Source: Deltaproteobacteria bacterium RIFCSPHIGHO2_02_FULL_40_11 | Lineage (GTDB): Bacteria; Bdellovibrionota; JACOXK01; 2-02-FULL-40-11 | Assembly (NCBI GenBank): GCA_001798105.1 | Contig: MGRI01000035.1 | Coordinates: 1-8,514 of the forward strand | Direction: 5' to 3' | Length of the DNA stretch: 8,514 nt | Shown: one piece after another, positions 6,266 to 8,514 of the stretch | Position numbering within the stretch: the first letter of the stretch is position 1 | How the letters are laid out: every line of letters begins with the position of its first letter | The notes under the pieces: model-generated | Seen by the model: only the letters and a program-made list of their open reading frames with translations | Told to the model about the DNA's origin: nothing | Databases searched by the model: none | Translations under genes and position numbers: made by a program

Positions 6266-8514
6266 GCTAAAAACATCCTTTTTGATTGGGGCAAGTTGTA
6301 TCTTGATGACCGCGTGCGGCGGCGGTGGAGGAGGTGGAGGTCCGAGTGGGGAGCCCATTATTACGTCTCCATCCTCTAAAGACACCGTAGCGCAAGGCCC
6401 TACAATCACCTTTGATAAAATTGTACCGGAAGAAAGTTATGAACTTGAAAAAGAATATGAATTTTATTACAAGGCCACAGAACCTAATCATGAAGCTTTA
6501 ACATTTGAGTGGAAAGTCCAAGAGCCTGGAAAAACTGATTTTATTTCCTTAAACAGCGCTGCATCCATTGAGAGTGTATCAGCCGAACAAGTCACCCCTG
6601 GGGGTGCAATGACAATCCTAAAATTTCACACAAAAGGCATGTATACTTTTCAGATCAAAGCTACAAATGCCTCTGGAAAATCTGACAGCGTTCAAAGTCC
6701 ATCTGTGTATTTGCGTGAACCTCCCCCAACAACTGGCATTTTGAAAGTAAAATCCTCTCCTTCTGGCGCGACGATTCTTGTCAATGGAACAGATTATGGA
6801 AAAACACAAAGCGATGCATACACAGAAATTGTATTGGAACAAGGATCGCATCAGCTTGAACTCCTCTTAGCGGGGTATGAAGAAAAAATTGAAGATTTTG
6901 ATCTGGAAGCTGGCCGTACTGTTTTTAAATATTTAATTTTACAAAAACTTCCCTTACGTCCAGCGCACCTTCTTATTTCCTCCACCCCATCTGGAGCCTC
7001 TATTTTTATAGATGGCGAAGAAAAAGGCCCCACAACCGCAACGTCACAAAATCTTGACCTTTCAGCCGAAGAAAACCATACGATTGAATTTAAATTAGCC
7101 GGGTACGAAACCTATAAAACTTCCGTCCAGCTCAATGAAGATGAATCCAAAACGCTCGCTCCGACGTTAACTTTCATCCCCGTACCTCAAGGACGGTTAT
7201 ATGTAAGCTCTACTCTTTCAGATGCTGATATTTATATTGATAACGTGCTTCAATCCAAAAAAACACCAGCCACTTTTGAACTTGACCCAAAAACATACGC
7301 GCTTCATGTTGAAAAGTCTGGTTACGCCACAAGTGAGTCTGGACACGCCAGTGTTAACTCCGACAGAACTACAGAATATCATGCCCTATTATCAAAGACA
7401 CATGGCACCTTACAAATTAACTGCCCTGTTGCCTGCAATGTTTTTATCGAAGATCAACAAAAAGCCTGGACTACGGATTCTAAAACAATCAGCCTCGAGT
7501 CCCCTGATACTTACCGCGTCAAACTCTCGAAAGACGGCTATTCCACTTATGAAGAAGATGTTTATATAGAAACAAACCAAACCTTCACATTAAATCACAC
7601 CCTTGAACCCAATACTGCGACCCTTCGTGTGAACTCTACTCCCAGTGGGTATACGGTAAAAATTGGAGAATCTGAAAACAACATGATATTCAAAGGATAT
7701 TCTTCTTCCTCTCTTTCTTTCACTGTAGAAGGCAATAAAAACTATATTTTAAACATATTGGGGGGAAGTGATCGGGAGACATATCGAGAAGAATTTTATA
7801 TTGACATCAATGAAACAAAAGAGATTCAGGCCAATCTTCCGCTATCTTATGTCTGGCGAAAAATACGATGTAAAGAAAATGCAAATGATGACTATTCCTT
7901 TTACTGCAACTTCAAACTTACAAATGCTTCTGCGTCAATCACGCTGGATCAAGATAGTAATAATTTCCACGATCCCATCAAAATAAAGACAGGATCGTAT
8001 CAAATGACATTTGGTACGCCAACACATCAAACGAAAACTCAAGAAATCGAAATTAAAGATGATGGAAGCAGTGAAATTACAGTTTTACTGGAACCCATTT
8101 GGCATGTGTTTGAAAGCGCCAGCATGCCCAAAATCAATCTTTTTAATGGCCTACAAAAAGTGAAGGAAGATGCCCTACAAGGCCCCCTTGACTCACAAAC
8201 AAATACACACTACCCCATTGATATTTCTTCAGGGGCCATGCTGGGGAATAATCTTTATTTTACAACCACAGCCCATCAAGTTTTGTCTGTAGACGAACTC
8301 CATACGCTTCAATCACGCACGATGGCAAGTTCTCTTAGTTTTTCAGTAAATCCATCTGTTTCGGGAACAAACAATGAAAGATTCATGACCCATACGACTG
8401 AGAATGATTACATGTATGGTGTCTCAAATCTTGGCTTGGAATCTTTCTCTTTTTTACCCAATGATCAATCTCAAATAAATATCCTGGCAGCGCCGCTTGT
8501 AAAGTACACAGGGA
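6243..8514 (+). CDS. Poly-Gly-tethered lipoprotein with Ig/PKD-like domain and PEGA-domain array, 3'-partial
   Basis: The frame stays open from ATG 6243 to the window end (757 complete codons), so the C-terminus is missing. Stops at 6201 and 6225 in frame upstream leave ATG 6243 as the only canonical start. A lipoprotein signal peptide ends in lipobox MTAC (Cys25) followed by Gly 26-33. Residues about 50-160 look like an Ig/PKD-type domain (FEWKV and YTFQIKATNASG strands). PEGA domains then follow in tandem at about 165-235, 241-313, 317-388, 388-457 and 459-537. The signature is clearest in the first two: a strand, then SSPSGA or STPSGA, then a short (I/L)x(V/I)(N/D)G strand and a late AGY. 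A sixth, degenerate unit spans 541-618. PEGA domains are known as small beta folds in surface and envelope proteins. From 620 the sequence changes to short strands such as GNNLYFTT and YMYGVSNLG that could open a beta-propeller. The gene shares only its leader with the lipoprotein gene at 1260. It is likely an elongated outer-membrane or surface protein; its ligand is unknown. Confidence 0.92.
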   Translation, partial: MLKRFKILLKTSFLIGASCILMTACGGGGGGGGPSGEPIITSPSSKDTVAQGPTITFDKIVPEESYELEKEYEFYYKATEPNHEALTFEWKVQEPGKTDFISLNSAASIESVSAEQVTPGGAMTILKFHTKGMYTFQIKATNASGKSDSVQSPSVYLREPPPTTGILKVKSSPSGATILVNGTDYGKTQSDAYTEIVLEQGSHQLELLLAGYEEKIEDFDLEAGRTVFKYLILQKLPLRPAHLLISSTPSGASIFIDGEEKGPTTATSQNLDLSAEENHTIEFKLAGYETYKTSVQLNEDESKTLAPTLTFIPVPQGRLYVSSTLSDADIYIDNVLQSKKTPATFELDPKTYALHVEKSGYATSESGHASVNSDRTTEYHALLSKTHGTLQINCPVACNVFIEDQQKAWTTDSKTISLESPDTYRVKLSKDGYSTYEEDVYIETNQTFTLNHTLEPNTATLRVNSTPSGYTVKIGESENNMIFKGYSSSSLSFTVEGNKNYILNILGGSDRETYREEFYIDINETKEIQANLPLSYVWRKIRCKENANDDYSFYCNFKLTNASASITLDQDSNNFHDPIKIKTGSYQMTFGTPTHQTKTQEIEIKDDGSSEITVLLEPIWHVFESASMPKINLFNGLQKVKEDALQGPLDSQTNTHYPIDISSGAMLGNNLYFTTTAHQVLSVDELHTLQSRTMASSLSFSVNPSVSGTNNERFMTHTTENDYMYGVSNLGLESFSFLPNDQSQINILAAPLVKYTG

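Noticed and set aside
7222..7569. Plus-strand open frame of 115 codons in another frame
   Set aside because: It overlaps PEGA units 3 and 4, which are supported by homology between units; no ribosome site precedes it.

Overview
The window is AT-rich (by eye about 40% GC) and densely coded, with every convincing gene on the + strand. It holds four genes of large exported proteins: a 5'-truncated gene (1-1248), a complete lipoprotein gene (1260-4634), a complete gene for a secreted HEAT-repeat protein (4719-6149), and a 3'-truncated lipoprotein gene (6243 to the window end). Lipoboxes followed by a Gly8 tether, an ordinary signal peptide, PEGA domains and many paired cysteines all point to the cell envelope of a Gram-negative bacterium. 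Poly-glycine lipoprotein leaders of this kind occur in Gamma- and Delta-proteobacteria-like lineages, including predatory Bdellovibrionota-like groups. The sequence alone does not fix the taxon. There are no RNA genes, mobile elements, CRISPR arrays or metabolic genes.

Layout. Genes 1 and 2 are separated by 11 nt, and the ribosome site of gene 2 starts inside the stop codon of gene 1, so they are almost certainly cotranscribed. They are paralogues: both end in a cysteine-punctuated coiled coil, an acidic CEEET linker and a C-terminal domain with six matching cysteines including a CxxC pair. Gene 2 also has, from its N-terminus, a lipobox with Gly8, an EF-hand-like calcium loop, a beta-rich central segment, and two long hydrophobic segments just before the coiled coil. 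Gene 3 follows after 84 nt. It starts at a TTG behind a strong Shine-Dalgarno and encodes a secreted alpha-helical protein with C-terminal HEAT-like repeats. After 93 nt, with a weak AT-only hairpin and a possible extended -10 promoter, gene 4 begins. It encodes a lipoprotein with an Ig/PKD-like domain, five clear and one degenerate PEGA domains, and the start of what may be a beta-propeller.

Interpretation. Genes 2 and 4 have unrelated mature proteins but share an almost identical start, including a 30-nt direct repeat with one mismatch that covers the start codon, followed by the same lipobox and Gly8 tether. This suggests that one lipoprotein leader has been reused for different cargo. The locus reads as an accessory set of surface or periplasmic proteins built from elongated modules (coiled coils, HEAT, PEGA) anchored through a flexible glycine tether. 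No enzymatic function can be assigned to any of the four. The most interesting element is the tandem pair of cysteine-framed coiled-coil proteins, one of which carries a hydrophobic hairpin-like region.
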